Assembly (NCBI GenBank): GCA_019639215.1
Contig: JAHBSH010000007.1
Span: 1-54,384 of the forward strand
Length of the DNA stretch: 54,384 bases
DNA from: Acidobacteriota bacterium
GTDB taxonomy: Bacteria; Acidobacteriota; Blastocatellia; Pyrinomonadales; Pyrinomonadaceae
Direction of reading: 5' to 3'
Shown here one piece after another: positions 1-8,602 of this stretch. Below the pieces are notes generated by a model, which saw only the letters and a program-made list of their open reading frames with translations, was not told the origin of the DNA and made no database searches. The translations under genes and the position numbers were made by a program. Within the stretch, counting starts at the first letter, position 1. Each line of letters starts with the position of its first letter.

Positions 1-722
1 AGAAAGGCCTTTTCGAGATAGCCGACGGCGGAACGCTGTTTCTGGACGAGATCGGCGAGCTCGACATCGCGTTGCAGGCAAAACTTCTGCGTGCATTGCA
101 GGAACGCGAGATAAGGCGCGTCGGCGGCGTAAAGGAAATATCTGTAGATGTTCGTGTGCTTGCCGCAACCAACCGCGACCTTTTGAAAATGACTGAAGAA
201 CAGCGTTTTCGCGAAGACCTATACTATCGGCTAAATGTTCTATCGATCGAGATACCGCCACTCCGCGAACGTCGTTCCGACACTGCCGTGCTCATAGATT
301 TCTTTATAAAAAAACACACACGCGGCACAGCAAGAGAGATCAAACTGGAGAGTGCAGCAAAAACTCTGCTTAATGATTATCATTATCCGGGAAATGTAAG
401 ACAGCTTGAATCTGCTCTTGAACGAGCCATTCTGCTTTGCGAGAACGACACGATCACATTAGAAGACCTGCCGCCGGAAATGAGTGCCGGAACCCGGCCG
501 GCTTCAATTGACGGTGATTTCCAATTCAAACTGCCGCCGGAAGGAGTCAACTTTGAGGACGTCGAACGCAGCCTTATCGAACAGGCAATGGCACGCACAG
601 ACAACAACATCACCAAATCCGCAAAGCTGCTCGGCCTTACGTTCAGAACCCTGCAATATCGGCTTGAAAAGTTTGGAGTTAAAAAGGAAGGCGACAATTC
701 TGAGGAGGAATTAGATGGATGA
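1..722 (+). CDS. sigma-54 activator (NtrC family), C-terminal part
   Basis: The reading frame is open from base 3, so the 5' end lies outside the window. The visible part begins inside the AAA+ domain at GLFEIADGGTLFLDEIGE, which holds the Walker B region. It continues through the arginine-finger region (FREDLYYRLNV, PPLRER) and the YPGNVRQLE motif typical of sigma-54 interaction ATPases. It ends in a Fis-type helix-turn-helix (NITKSAKLLGLTFRTLQYRL). Such proteins bind enhancer sites and use ATP to open sigma-54 RNA polymerase promoters. The receiver or sensor domain is not visible, so the signal is unknown. The stop codon overlaps the next start (ATGA), which suggests translational coupling. 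Confidence 0.93.
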   Translation, partial: KGLFEIADGGTLFLDEIGELDIALQAKLLRALQEREIRRVGGVKEISVDVRVLAATNRDLLKMTEEQRFREDLYYRLNVLSIEIPPLRERRSDTAVLIDFFIKKHTRGTAREIKLESAAKTLLNDYHYPGNVRQLESALERAILLCENDTITLEDLPPEMSAGTRPASIDGDFQFKLPPEGVNFEDVERSLIEQAMARTDNNITKSAKLLGLTFRTLQYRLEKFGVKKEGDNSEEELDG

Positions 723-1299
723 CTAAATTTTTTCTATTTACGCTCGTCTTTGTCTGCGGACTCCTGTTATCTGCATATGGCCAACAGAACAAGGAGAAGG
801 CGGACTCACCTCTTTTGGCATCAGATCGTCCAGAAGTTTATCTTTCATTCGTAAAACTCAAGAAATTTGGCGATATAAGTGAAAAGAATGAGGCTGAACG
901 CCTTTTTTTACTGTGACTAATAACACCCGATGGGGAATATCGTTATATATGTCCGGTGTTGGTGACAAACGTTTTGGGGATGCCTCTCTTTACTATAAAG
1001 TTCTTGATGCCGACACAAAAGGTTATTTGCAAGGATCGCAAACCTGTCTGGTTTGTTCAAGAAATATTCTCAAGCCGAATGAGAGCCTGACTTTTTCGAT
1101 CGGTATCGGCAATATTGTGAGTACATCTGTATTCATTTCGATTGAGTACAAGTTTGAATGGGCTGAAGATGTTTTGTCTTATAATGGATCAAACTCTTTC
1201 CATAGCGCTAGAATATCTTTATCGGAGTTGCCTCCAGATGCTCTATCACGTCTAAAAACAGCCATTGAGGAACTTGAAAAAAGGCGTTATAAGCTGTGA
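719..1299 (+). CDS. exported protein of unknown function, split by a -1 frame change
   Basis: Two overlapping frames look like one protein. The first (719-916) encodes a signal peptide (hydrophobic core FFLFTLVFVCGLLLSA, likely cleavage after AYG) and stops after 65 residues. The second (913-1299, GTG overlapping the TGA) has no export signal and opens directly into TNNTRWGISLYMSG, which reads as the middle of a domain. Slipping back one base at the T-run 903-909 joins them into about 193 residues. I do not recognise a named family. The cause may be a base-calling error in the homopolymer, a real frameshift mutation, or programmed frameshifting. The start overlaps the upstream activator gene by four bases. 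Confidence 0.6.
904..960 (+). promoter_or_regulatory. possible -1 frameshift signal: T TTT TTA heptamer plus hairpin
   Basis: Bases 904-910 read T TTT TTA in exact register with the upstream frame (codons TTT, TTA). The zero-frame stop TGA follows at 914-916, and the -1 frame stays open to 1299. Downstream, AACACC (922-927) can pair with GGTGTT (955-960), with an inner CGAT/ATCG stem (928-931/939-942). The spacer of 11 bases is longer than usual for programmed sites. A simple homopolymer error would look the same. Confidence 0.35.
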
Positions 1300-1336
1300 G
1301 CTTTATGATAGAATCCCTTCATTGGGAGAATTGGTT

Positions 1337-1567
1337 ATGACACCGAATCTAAATACAATATTGGACGCAGCAAGAAAACTGCCCATCAATCAGCAACGGG
1401 AATTAATATCACGGCTTCAAATAAATTCAGATCGTGAGAAAGTGCCGGGAATTGTCGAGCGCCATTTCGGCACATTTAAAAGTGGGAATCCCGACTCGGG
1501 AAACAACGAAAAAATAGATGCTGATCTGGCAAAAGAATATGGTGATATACATGAATTTGAGAACTAA
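1337..1567 (+). CDS. antitoxin-like partner of the PIN toxin
   Basis: Encodes 76 residues. I chose ATG 1337 over an upstream ATG because a GGGAGA sequence sits about eight bases before it and the family-like sequence begins there (TPNLNTILDAARKLP). The N-terminal half resembles short antitoxins with an LPxxxxxxLxxxL helix. The C-terminal part (KIDADLAKEYGDIHEFE) matches the acidic toxin-binding tail found in antitoxins paired with PIN-domain toxins. The stop overlaps the toxin start in TAATG, as in most VapBC operons. The expected role is to bind and neutralise the downstream ribonuclease and repress its own promoter. The DNA-binding fold was not identified directly. Confidence 0.72.
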   Translation: MTPNLNTILDAARKLPINQQRELISRLQINSDREKVPGIVERHFGTFKSGNPDSGNNEKIDADLAKEYGDIHEFEN

Positions 1568-1962
1568 TGTTAATTGACACTTCCGCCTGGCTGATCATGT
1601 TCGATAAGAATAGTTCTCAGAATCAAAAAGCTGTAGACCTATATCGGGCAAGCAATGTCAAGGTTACACACAGTTATATCATTTCAGAATTGATCTCACT
1701 TGCAATGGCAAGGCGACACTCCCTTTCGAGTATCCTTGACTATGTAGTTGATCTGCTTAACGACTCAAACATTGAGGTACTCTGGATAGATGAAACATAT
1801 ACGTGGAAAGCCTTGGATCTGCTTGCTAAAAGACAAGATAAAATGTGGTCCTTGTGTGATGCTGTCAGCTTTGTCGTCATGAAAGATCTTGAACTCCCTG
1901 AGGCTCTGACGACCGACCATCATTTTGAGCAGGCAGGTTTTATCAAACTGCTTGAATCATAA
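1567..1962 (+). CDS. VapC-like PIN-domain ribonuclease toxin
   Basis: Encodes 131 residues, normal for a single PIN domain. The four acidic metal ligands are in place: D4 in LIDTSAW, E41 in IISELISLA, D98 in SLCDAVSF and D117 in LTTDHHFEQAGF. PIN toxins cut tRNA or rRNA with Mg or Mn when the antitoxin is degraded. It is coupled to the preceding antitoxin gene through a TAATG junction. Since all catalytic residues are intact, the toxin is probably functional. The substrate cannot be told from sequence. Confidence 0.88.
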   Translation: MLIDTSAWLIMFDKNSSQNQKAVDLYRASNVKVTHSYIISELISLAMARRHSLSSILDYVVDLLNDSNIEVLWIDETYTWKALDLLAKRQDKMWSLCDAVSFVVMKDLELPEALTTDHHFEQAGFIKLLES

Positions 1963-1973
1963 AGGAGACTGCC

Positions 1974-2600
1974 ATGGAATGGTTCTCAACATTGACACTT
2001 GCGCTTGGCTCTGCATGGACGAGCGGGATCAATCTTTATGCTACGGTCTCTGTTTTGGGCCTCGTCCAGAGGTTTGGCGGTATGAAACTGCCGGGCGGTC
2101 TGGATGTTCTGGATAATTGGTGGATCATCTGCGTTGCCGGCGGACTTTATCTCGTCGAATTTTTTGCAGATAAGATACCTTACGTTGACAGTGTTTGGGA
2201 CACCGTCCATACCTTTATCCGTGTTCCTGCCGGAGCAGTTGTCGCTTGGGCGGCGGTATCAGATATGGATCCCGCCATTGTCATCCCTGCAACGCTGATC
2301 GGCGGCGGATTTGCCTTTGCTTCTCACGGAACAAAATCAGCGGCCCGTGTCGCAGCCAATCTTTCACCTGAGCCCTTCTCAAACTGGATATTGTCAGTTG
2401 TAGAGGATGTGATCGCTTTTGTTGGGGCTTTTCTAGCAATTTTTGCCCCTATCATCATTGCTATCGTCCTTATTCTCTTCAGCATCTTCTTTATATGGTT
2501 CTTCCCTAAGATATACCGGGCTATTGTTCGCCTGTTCAGCGCCGCTCGAGCCCTGTTCAAAGGAGAAGACCTTGAACAAGTTGCACGCAAGGCGGGCTAG
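1974..2600 (+). CDS. DUF4126 membrane protein
   Basis: Encodes 208 residues preceded by a good ribosome binding site (AAAGGAG). The N-terminal region has the DUF4126 signature (LGSAWTSGINLYATVSVLGL, followed by a GLYLVEFFADKIPYVDSVWD block). There are several hydrophobic segments, including a long pair near residues 140-180, so the protein sits in the cytoplasmic membrane. The function of the family is not known. It follows the toxin gene by 11 bases and precedes a DUF4349 lipoprotein, so these may share a transcript. Confidence 0.82.
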   Translation: MEWFSTLTLALGSAWTSGINLYATVSVLGLVQRFGGMKLPGGLDVLDNWWIICVAGGLYLVEFFADKIPYVDSVWDTVHTFIRVPAGAVVAWAAVSDMDPAIVIPATLIGGGFAFASHGTKSAARVAANLSPEPFSNWILSVVEDVIAFVGAFLAIFAPIIIAIVLILFSIFFIWFFPKIYRAIVRLFSAARALFKGEDLEQVARKAG

Positions 2601-2641
2601 GCCCGTTCGTTCTACATAACGGATCAAAAAAGGAGAACGTT

Positions 2642-3619
2642 ATGAACAAATTGTCTGCAATAGTGTTTTTCGCCGTTTCAGGGCTTTTGTTGTCGGGTTG
2701 TGTGGGTGGCGGCGACCGTGCTGCAGAACCTGCTTTCGGCAAATACGATGTGGCCTCTGCCTCTAACACCTCAGCTCCCTCATCAACTCAATTACAACGA
2801 AGCAGCGACGGAGGCGGAGGCGACGGAAAAGATCAATCCGAAGAACCAAATCTCACTCTTGACGGATCAGGACGTGTCGCACAGCATGCGGTTCCGTCCG
2901 AAAGAAAGATCATCCGCAATGCTGATCTCAGCCTCGAATCTGAAACACCGGAAGAAGTTCAAAACAAAATTGCTGCCATTGCCGAAAGTAAAGGCGGATT
3001 TGTCATTGAATCGCAGCAGCGAACATCTGACAGCCGTTCTGCCAAACGCGACACTGTCACAATGTCCGTCCGCGTTCCGGCGGAAAAATTCGCCGAAGCT
3101 GTAGATGAGATCCGTAAGACGGCCGGGCGTGTTTTGGTGGAAACCGTAAAAGGCCAGGACGTTACCGAAGAGTTTATCGACATCGAAGCTCGGCTTGCCG
3201 CCAAAAAAGCCCTGGAGGCTCAGTTCATTGAGATAATGAAGAGGGCAAATTCGGTCGAAGATGCTCTAAATGTCCAGCGACAGTTGTCTGACGTTCGTGC
3301 GGAAATAGAAAAGATCGAAGGCAGAAAAAGATTTCTTCAGGATCAGGCCAGTCTTTCGACGATAAATATAACCATTCAGACACCAGCTGTGATCTCAGCC
3401 AACAGTGCAGGTTTCTTTACAAAACTGACTGAATCTATAAACGATGGACTCGACGGAGCAACCAGTTTTGTTTTGGGACTTGTAACTATCATCATCGCCA
3501 CACTTCCATTTTTACTGTTCATAGTGTTGCCTATTTTCCTCGTCTTAAGGTATTTGTGGAAACGATTTCAGAGGCAGACGCAAGCCATGGAAACTGAAAA
3601 GGAAATATTCGATGAGTAG
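2642..3619 (+). CDS. DUF4349 lipoprotein with C-terminal membrane anchor
   Basis: Encodes 325 residues. It starts with a lipoprotein signal (LLLSGC lipobox, Cys about residue 20) and a Ser/Gly-rich linker. A DUF4349 domain follows, opening with RKIIRNADLSLE, with VPAEKFAEAVDEI in the middle. It contains a predicted coiled coil around residues 195-240 (VQRQLSDVRAEIEKIEGRK). A hydrophobic helix lies near residues 280-305, followed by a basic tail. The architecture is typical of DUF4349 proteins, which are cell-envelope proteins of unknown role. AAAGGAG precedes the ATG. Confidence 0.85.
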   Translation: MNKLSAIVFFAVSGLLLSGCVGGGDRAAEPAFGKYDVASASNTSAPSSTQLQRSSDGGGGDGKDQSEEPNLTLDGSGRVAQHAVPSERKIIRNADLSLESETPEEVQNKIAAIAESKGGFVIESQQRTSDSRSAKRDTVTMSVRVPAEKFAEAVDEIRKTAGRVLVETVKGQDVTEEFIDIEARLAAKKALEAQFIEIMKRANSVEDALNVQRQLSDVRAEIEKIEGRKRFLQDQASLSTINITIQTPAVISANSAGFFTKLTESINDGLDGATSFVLGLVTIIIATLPFLLFIVLPIFLVLRYLWKRFQRQTQAMETEKEIFDE

Positions 3620-3668
3620 ATTTTGGAAAGATCTGAGCCGGTTAGAAAACGTCTTTGAGCCTTTCGAT

Positions 3669-3705
3669 GGTCACAAATGTTATGACCTATTATTTTCGTA
3701 TAGGT
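3669..3705. other. two overlapping inverted repeats between convergent genes
   Basis: GGTCA (3669-3673) pairs with TGACC (3683-3687), and CCTAT (3686-3690) pairs with ATAGG (3701-3705). They lie between the DUF4349 gene and the end of the MBL-fold gene on the other strand. They could act as a weak bidirectional terminator, but stems are short and the T-tract is poor. Confidence 0.3.
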
Positions 3706-5010
3706 TCATCGCATGACCTTTAACCTGTAAAGGAATTGGTTCATTGCCCCCGGCAAGCGATCACGGAAAAAGGCCAGATTCTTTTTGGAAAACAGATGTC
3801 TGGGTTTCAGATATATCTCAGCATTATTCATTGAAAACAGTATCCGGTGATTTCGCCAATTCGGAAAATTCTTGTTCAAAATATAACGAGCTGAAACTCC
3901 CAGCGTTTGAATGCCGTAAGGAAACGAGAACCCAAAATAAAGCGGCTGTGATTTTATGATCAGATCAGGATCTGCGTTTTCGGTTTCCGACAACGATCTG
4001 TCGCGTATGGAAAAAATTATCGTCTTGTCCAGGTCCGGTATTTCCACAACGACAGGTTTCAGAAATCTCAACAGAGTTTTCGGAAATCTATCATGAAGTT
4101 CTGCCGATAACTTATCAAAAGCGGAAGATATTTTCTCAAGAGGCACTGTATCCGAAACATCAAATGGCAGATACATCTCTTCACTGTATGCGTCGTCAAA
4201 GCGTTTCAAAGCCGGATCAGAATCGTGTTCAGATCCGACTTCGTAAAGATCTCCCGGGTAAAGCACATCCATTTTTTGGCCATTCTTAGCAAAAAACTTA
4301 TAGGCGTCCGCCGGTTTATTCCCATATTCATTTATGTACCGGTTATCCTCAGAAGAAAAATAGATAAAGCTCGCAAACGGAATGGTGACCTCAGCCTCAA
4401 GATCACGGTGGTTTGACAGCATCTTTTCAAGCACATTTCTTGCTTGGGCAGGCAGATACTTATCACGTTCCTTAAATCCGCTGTATCCGGCAATTGAGAA
4501 TTGATTCAGAACTACACGAATATTGCCAAGCGATCTTTTCATTCTCCTGCAATCCTTCTGATTCACTTCGCAATCGTTCAGGTTCAGGATGGTTCCTTCA
4601 GGCGTTATCACTGCTAACGCTGAGTCCATTGAACCTGCCTGATAGCAATATACCTTTGTGTTTTCCGTAAGACCTATGACTTTATCATGCGGCAACGTGA
4701 TCATTTTGCTGAATCCCAATCGTTGCAGAGCCTTAAAGACCTTGTCCGAATTGTTTTCCTGATAAAGGATGGTGACCCTTTCCCTAAATGCCTCAGGAAG
4801 AGCTTTCAACGTAGGGAAATGGAGATGATCAGGATGTTCGTGAGAAATAAAAAGATAATCTATGGTTTCATAGAATGCATCCTGCATTGCCGGTTCAGGA
4901 AAAAGCGACCACGAATCGTTGAATGCCTTTCCTTGTAGCCATGGGTCTGTCCAAATGGAAACATCGGACGTGATTATGACCGATGCGTGCGATATTAGGC
5001 GAATGTCCAT
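3706..5010 (-). CDS. MBL-fold metallohydrolase
   Basis: Encodes 434 residues from ATG 5010. The frame runs further to a GTG at 5061, but family-like sequence starts at MDIRLISHASVII. The metal-binding motif SHEHPDHLHFP (HxHxDH type) marks a metallo-beta-lactamase fold. A later stretch (ILNLNDCEVN) resembles the MBL domain of CMP-sialic-acid hydroxylase-like and UlaG-like proteins. The C-terminal part, about 200 residues, is not recognised. The substrate is unknown and no neighbour points to a pathway. The gene stands alone on the minus strand. Confidence 0.78.
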   Translation of the reverse strand: MDIRLISHASVIITSDVSIWTDPWLQGKAFNDSWSLFPEPAMQDAFYETIDYLFISHEHPDHLHFPTLKALPEAFRERVTILYQENNSDKVFKALQRLGFSKMITLPHDKVIGLTENTKVYCYQAGSMDSALAVITPEGTILNLNDCEVNQKDCRRMKRSLGNIRVVLNQFSIAGYSGFKERDKYLPAQARNVLEKMLSNHRDLEAEVTIPFASFIYFSSEDNRYINEYGNKPADAYKFFAKNGQKMDVLYPGDLYEVGSEHDSDPALKRFDDAYSEEMYLPFDVSDTVPLEKISSAFDKLSAELHDRFPKTLLRFLKPVVVEIPDLDKTIIFSIRDRSLSETENADPDLIIKSQPLYFGFSFPYGIQTLGVSARYILNKNFPNWRNHRILFSMNNAEIYLKPRHLFSKKNLAFFRDRLPGAMNQFLYRLKVMR

Positions 5011-5166
5011 TTGGTGATCAGTTTGAGAAAGGTATTTGAAAAAGAATAGCAATTGAAACACGTCAACTCAAAATGGAGGTCTAACCGGTAGGCAACATAA
5101 TAGTATTAACCTCTTCTGCCTGTTAAGGTTGAATTTGCCACTACTCCCGGATAATCTGAATAGCTA

Positions 5167-5370
5167 ATGGAAAGAGTTTTTCAATTTGCAGCTCTTGCCC
5201 TTGTGGCAGTTGCCATATATTTCTTTTGGCAGGGCAATCACGACATGATGTTCGTCGCGGGCGTCTTGGGGTGTGTGATGTTCTTTATCAACATTCGTAT
5301 CCAGGTCAAAGCCCGAAATGATATCCGTGATAGAGAGATCCTTTCATCTCAGGATGAGAAAGAGGGATAG
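5167..5370 (+). CDS. small membrane protein of unknown function
   Basis: Encodes 67 residues with two hydrophobic segments (FAALALVAVAIYFF and MMFVAGVLGCVMFFI) and a charged C-terminal tail ending in DEKEG. This suggests a two-pass inner-membrane protein with a cytosolic tail. No clear ribosome binding site precedes the ATG, and no family is recognised. It stands alone between an oppositely oriented hydrolase and the carbonic anhydrase gene. Confidence 0.55.
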   Translation: MERVFQFAALALVAVAIYFFWQGNHDMMFVAGVLGCVMFFINIRIQVKARNDIRDREILSSQDEKEG

Positions 5371-5465
5371 CATTCGATCCGCCTCACCTGTATAAGCAAT
5401 CACCCCTCAGCTTTTAAACCTGGCCTAAAAATCGGTAGTATATCTTTATAACCTTATAGAATACC

Positions 5466-6119
5466 GTGAAAGATATAGAGACACTTCTAGAGCAAAACAA
5501 AGTTTGGGCGAATAGGATCGTCAAGGAAGATCCGCAATTTTTCGAAAAGCTCGCCGATCTGCAAAATCCTGATTTTCTATGGATAGGTTGTTCCGACAGC
5601 CGAATAACGCCTACCGAAGGGCTTGGTTTGCTACCGGGTGAGATGTTCGTACACAGAAATATCGCTAATTTGGTGATCTATTCTGATATGAACTGCCTCT
5701 CAGTGATACAGTTCGCGGTCGATGTACTGAAAGTTGAACATATTATCGTTTGCGGACATTACGGATGCGGTGGTGTGAAGGCTGCCTATGAAAATTCGCG
5801 TTTTGGCCTGATCGATAATTGGCTGCGCCATATACAGGATCTGATACAAAAATATCGCCCTTACCTTAACGCAATTCCTGAACCGACCAAACGTTTTGAC
5901 AAACTTTGCGAGATAAACATCATCGAACAGGTGATAAATGCAGGCGAAACTACCATTGTTCAAGAGGCTTGGGGCCGCGGACAAAAACTGATGGTTCACG
6001 GTTGGATCTATACGATCGCCGACGGCATTTATCGTGACCTCGGCGTCACGCTGGACAGTATGCAGTCATTAGATGACCTGCGCATAAAAATGTTCGATGA
6101 AATAAAGAACGCATCCTGA
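5466..6119 (+). CDS. can: beta-class carbonic anhydrase
   Basis: Encodes 217 residues from a GTG start. It interconverts CO2 and bicarbonate with a zinc ion. The zinc ligands sit at C42 (WIGCSDSR), H98 and C101 (CGHYGCGG), and the D44-R46 dyad is present. This numbering matches the E. coli Can enzyme, as does the length. Only two bases separate its stop from the next start, so it is probably co-transcribed with the exported dikinase-like gene that follows. Confidence 0.95.
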   Translation: MKDIETLLEQNKVWANRIVKEDPQFFEKLADLQNPDFLWIGCSDSRITPTEGLGLLPGEMFVHRNIANLVIYSDMNCLSVIQFAVDVLKVEHIIVCGHYGCGGVKAAYENSRFGLIDNWLRHIQDLIQKYRPYLNAIPEPTKRFDKLCEINIIEQVINAGETTIVQEAWGRGQKLMVHGWIYTIADGIYRDLGVTLDSMQSLDDLRIKMFDEIKNAS

Positions 6120-6121
6120 AA

Positions 6122-8062
6122 ATGAAATTAAAACGTTATGCAACTCTGAGACTGATCATGGGTGCGGTGATCTTGACCGCATCCGCTCTGTCGATCATTG
6201 CTCAAGACCAACAGACGGTCAGCGATGATACCGTCCTTAATTCGATCAACGAGGTAAAGGATCGAGAGGATTTTGACAGAATTGCCCGCACTTACCATCA
6301 GGGAACGCCGTATTCTCTTCCTCATGCGATGTTCGTAATTGATCGCCGCGATGGTAACAAGGTCTATTATGTAAATTCTCTCCGTTATCGTTTTCACAAG
6401 GACTTTTTATTGGCAACATATCTCGTTCCGCGGGGAGCCGACGTTTTCAATCCTGTATATATTGATGAAGACCGTAGATTCATTGTCGGGTCGGTCGCAT
6501 GGCAGCAAACGGTCGAAAAATGGACATGGGAAATTTGGGAAGGAGACATGGCAACAGCCGAGCATCTTAAAACAGCCCATGAGGTCCTCAACAAAACATT
6601 TTTCCAGCCGCTCTCATACAAACCAAACTCTACACGTCAAGAAGATCTGAGCAAGAACATCGGCATCGCTCGCGTTCTGCAAAGCGAGATCAACAAAAAT
6701 CAGGAATACCTCGCCCTAAATCCCGGCAAGGCGGTCGGACGTATCCATATAATCGAAACGTTGGACGACACGGTCGAGATCGGCGATAACGAGATCGTTG
6801 TATTAAAAGAGCTGCCAATGTCACTCCCGCCGGTTCGCGGCATCATTGTCGCAAAACCGTCGTCGCCGCTTTCACACGTTAACGTTCTGGCAAAAGGCTG
6901 GGGAATCCCGAATGTTTATATCAAGGACGCGGACAAGCTCTTTAAGGACAAACATTCTTTCGTTTGGGAACTCGAAGCCACGCTTACAGGTTACAAGTTT
7001 AACCCTGTGGATCTGGATGCCTTAAGAGAAAAATTTGAATCTCCGGATCAACAGATACCCCCTGTCGATCTTTCGGTCAAAACGCTTTCCGGCCTGCATG
7101 AAATGAGAAAGACAGACAGTGTTGCATTCGGTTCGAAGGCAGCAAACCTCGGTGAGATCATTCACGCAAAGGTGCCGGATATAACGGTTCCGGGCGGCTA
7201 TTCGGTGCCGTTCTACTGGTACGATAAATTTATAAAGGACAACGGCCTGGATAAGATGATCGATGAGATGCTGGATGAATATGAGTTCATCCACAATCCG
7301 CGCCATCGCAGAAAAAGACTAGAGGAATTGCGCAACGCGATACAAAAAGGAAAGTTCGATCCGGTTCTGAGGCGACAGGTCCTGTCCAAATGGAACACTC
7401 AGCTCAAGTATGCCCCGGTATTTGTTCGAAGTTCATCGAACACAGAAGATCTGCCAAATTTCTCAGGAGCAGGACTTTACTCCAGTGTGTTTAATGTAAG
7501 AACCTCAGCAAATTTGACAGAAGCGATCAAAAAGGTTTGGGGTTCTTTATGGAAATTTGAAGCGTATGAAGCCCGTGTCAGAAATTACGTCAGTCATGAG
7601 GACGTTTATATGTCCGCCATGATCCAGGTTGGTGTGGATATGCGAAAAGGCGGCGTCCTGATAACAAAAGACCCTTACAAGCCGGAATCCGACGACGCTA
7701 TCTATATCAGTGCAGTTTGCGGGCATAATTCGAACGTTGTAAATAACACGGGCCTGCCGGAACAGGTGATACTCATGACCGCAACGGACTCGATCTCGGT
7801 AATGACATTATCGGATCAAACAAGTTCACTCAGATTTGCTTTAGGCGGCGATATGCGGCAAACATCAGATAAATGCGCTGATGCAAAGGGACGTGTTCTT
7901 ACTGACACAGAGATCCGACGAATCTCAAAAGCCGCAATTACAATCCGCGACATTTTCGACAACGGAACACAAGATATAGAATGGGGAATGATAAATACCC
8001 GTCTTTATATTGTTCAGGCTCGACCGTATATTGACACTTTAAAACCTTTTGAGAGCAATTGA
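6122..8062 (+). CDS. exported PEP-synthase/dikinase-like protein
   Basis: Encodes 646 residues. It starts with a hydrophobic signal-like segment (LIMGAVILTASALSIIAQ). An unrecognised domain follows to about residue 230. Next comes a PEP-utiliser swivelling domain with the phosphohistidine motif SSPLSHVNVLAKGWGIPN (candidate His 252). Last is an ATP-grasp PEP/pyruvate-binding domain (KAANLGEI near 340, VFVRSSSNTEDLPNFSGAG near 440, and a terminal LYIVQARPY). The TIM-barrel of PEP synthase is absent. The order resembles glucan water dikinases more than PPDK. An ATP-dependent enzyme behind an export signal is odd, so the substrate and location need testing. Confidence 0.78.
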   Translation: MKLKRYATLRLIMGAVILTASALSIIAQDQQTVSDDTVLNSINEVKDREDFDRIARTYHQGTPYSLPHAMFVIDRRDGNKVYYVNSLRYRFHKDFLLATYLVPRGADVFNPVYIDEDRRFIVGSVAWQQTVEKWTWEIWEGDMATAEHLKTAHEVLNKTFFQPLSYKPNSTRQEDLSKNIGIARVLQSEINKNQEYLALNPGKAVGRIHIIETLDDTVEIGDNEIVVLKELPMSLPPVRGIIVAKPSSPLSHVNVLAKGWGIPNVYIKDADKLFKDKHSFVWELEATLTGYKFNPVDLDALREKFESPDQQIPPVDLSVKTLSGLHEMRKTDSVAFGSKAANLGEIIHAKVPDITVPGGYSVPFYWYDKFIKDNGLDKMIDEMLDEYEFIHNPRHRRKRLEELRNAIQKGKFDPVLRRQVLSKWNTQLKYAPVFVRSSSNTEDLPNFSGAGLYSSVFNVRTSANLTEAIKKVWGSLWKFEAYEARVRNYVSHEDVYMSAMIQVGVDMRKGGVLITKDPYKPESDDAIYISAVCGHNSNVVNNTGLPEQVILMTATDSISVMTLSDQTSSLRFALGGDMRQTSDKCADAKGRVLTDTEIRRISKAAITIRDIFDNGTQDIEWGMINTRLYIVQARPYIDTLKPFESN

Positions 8063-8081
8063 TCTGGAGTTGATTTTTTAT

Positions 8082-8600
8082 ATGAGATTTACAGCACTAT
8101 TTCTTTTTGTGGCGATCGCTGTCGGATGCAATTCTAATTCTCAACCGACCGCTCAAAATTCCGCACCGGCAAATGAACCGATACGTACAGGCCAGATGCA
8201 ATCAACCATTCCGCATACGACCGAAAACCAGCAGCCTAATGCTCCGGTAAAACCGACCGGTGGGAAATGGTCGGCAGATGGAACGCCGATCGATACTGCG
8301 AAATACGATAAGGCCATTGCGGACGCTGAAAATGTCCTAAAAGCAAAACCAAATGATGCGGAAGCAAAAAAAGATGCCGCGAAGGCGTATTTTGAGCGTG
8401 GTTTTGCCTTAACAGAGGCACGCCAGTATGCTTCTGCCCTTGGCGATTACCGCAAGGCTCTAAAGAACGATCCGACCCACGATGAAGCAAAAAAATGGGA
8501 ACAGCAGATCATCGGCATATATGAAATGATGAAAAAGGAATACCCGAAACCGGGTGAAGAGCCAGCACCATTGCCGTTCAAGAAAGAGGAAACCAAATAG
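8082..8600 (+). CDS. TPR-containing lipoprotein
   Basis: Encodes 172 residues from ATG 8082. The frame extends upstream, but the lipoprotein signal (RFTALFLFVAIAVGC) begins here and a GGAG lies before it. After a Gln/Pro/Asn-rich linker comes a tetratricopeptide-like stretch: KYDKAIADAENVLKAKPNDA, then AYFERGFALTEARQYASALG and DYRKALKNDP. That makes about two repeats, which normally mediate protein contacts. The C-terminus is Pro/Glu/Lys-rich. It is the first of two envelope-protein genes that follow the dikinase-like gene closely. Confidence 0.75.
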   Translation: MRFTALFLFVAIAVGCNSNSQPTAQNSAPANEPIRTGQMQSTIPHTTENQQPNAPVKPTGGKWSADGTPIDTAKYDKAIADAENVLKAKPNDAEAKKDAAKAYFERGFALTEARQYASALGDYRKALKNDPTHDEAKKWEQQIIGIYEMMKKEYPKPGEEPAPLPFKKEETK

Positions 8601-8602
8601 CA

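Noticed and set aside
5391-5465. Possible promoter elements before the carbonic anhydrase gene
   Set aside because: AT-rich words such as TTATAAC are present but no convincing -35/-10 pair at proper distance was found.
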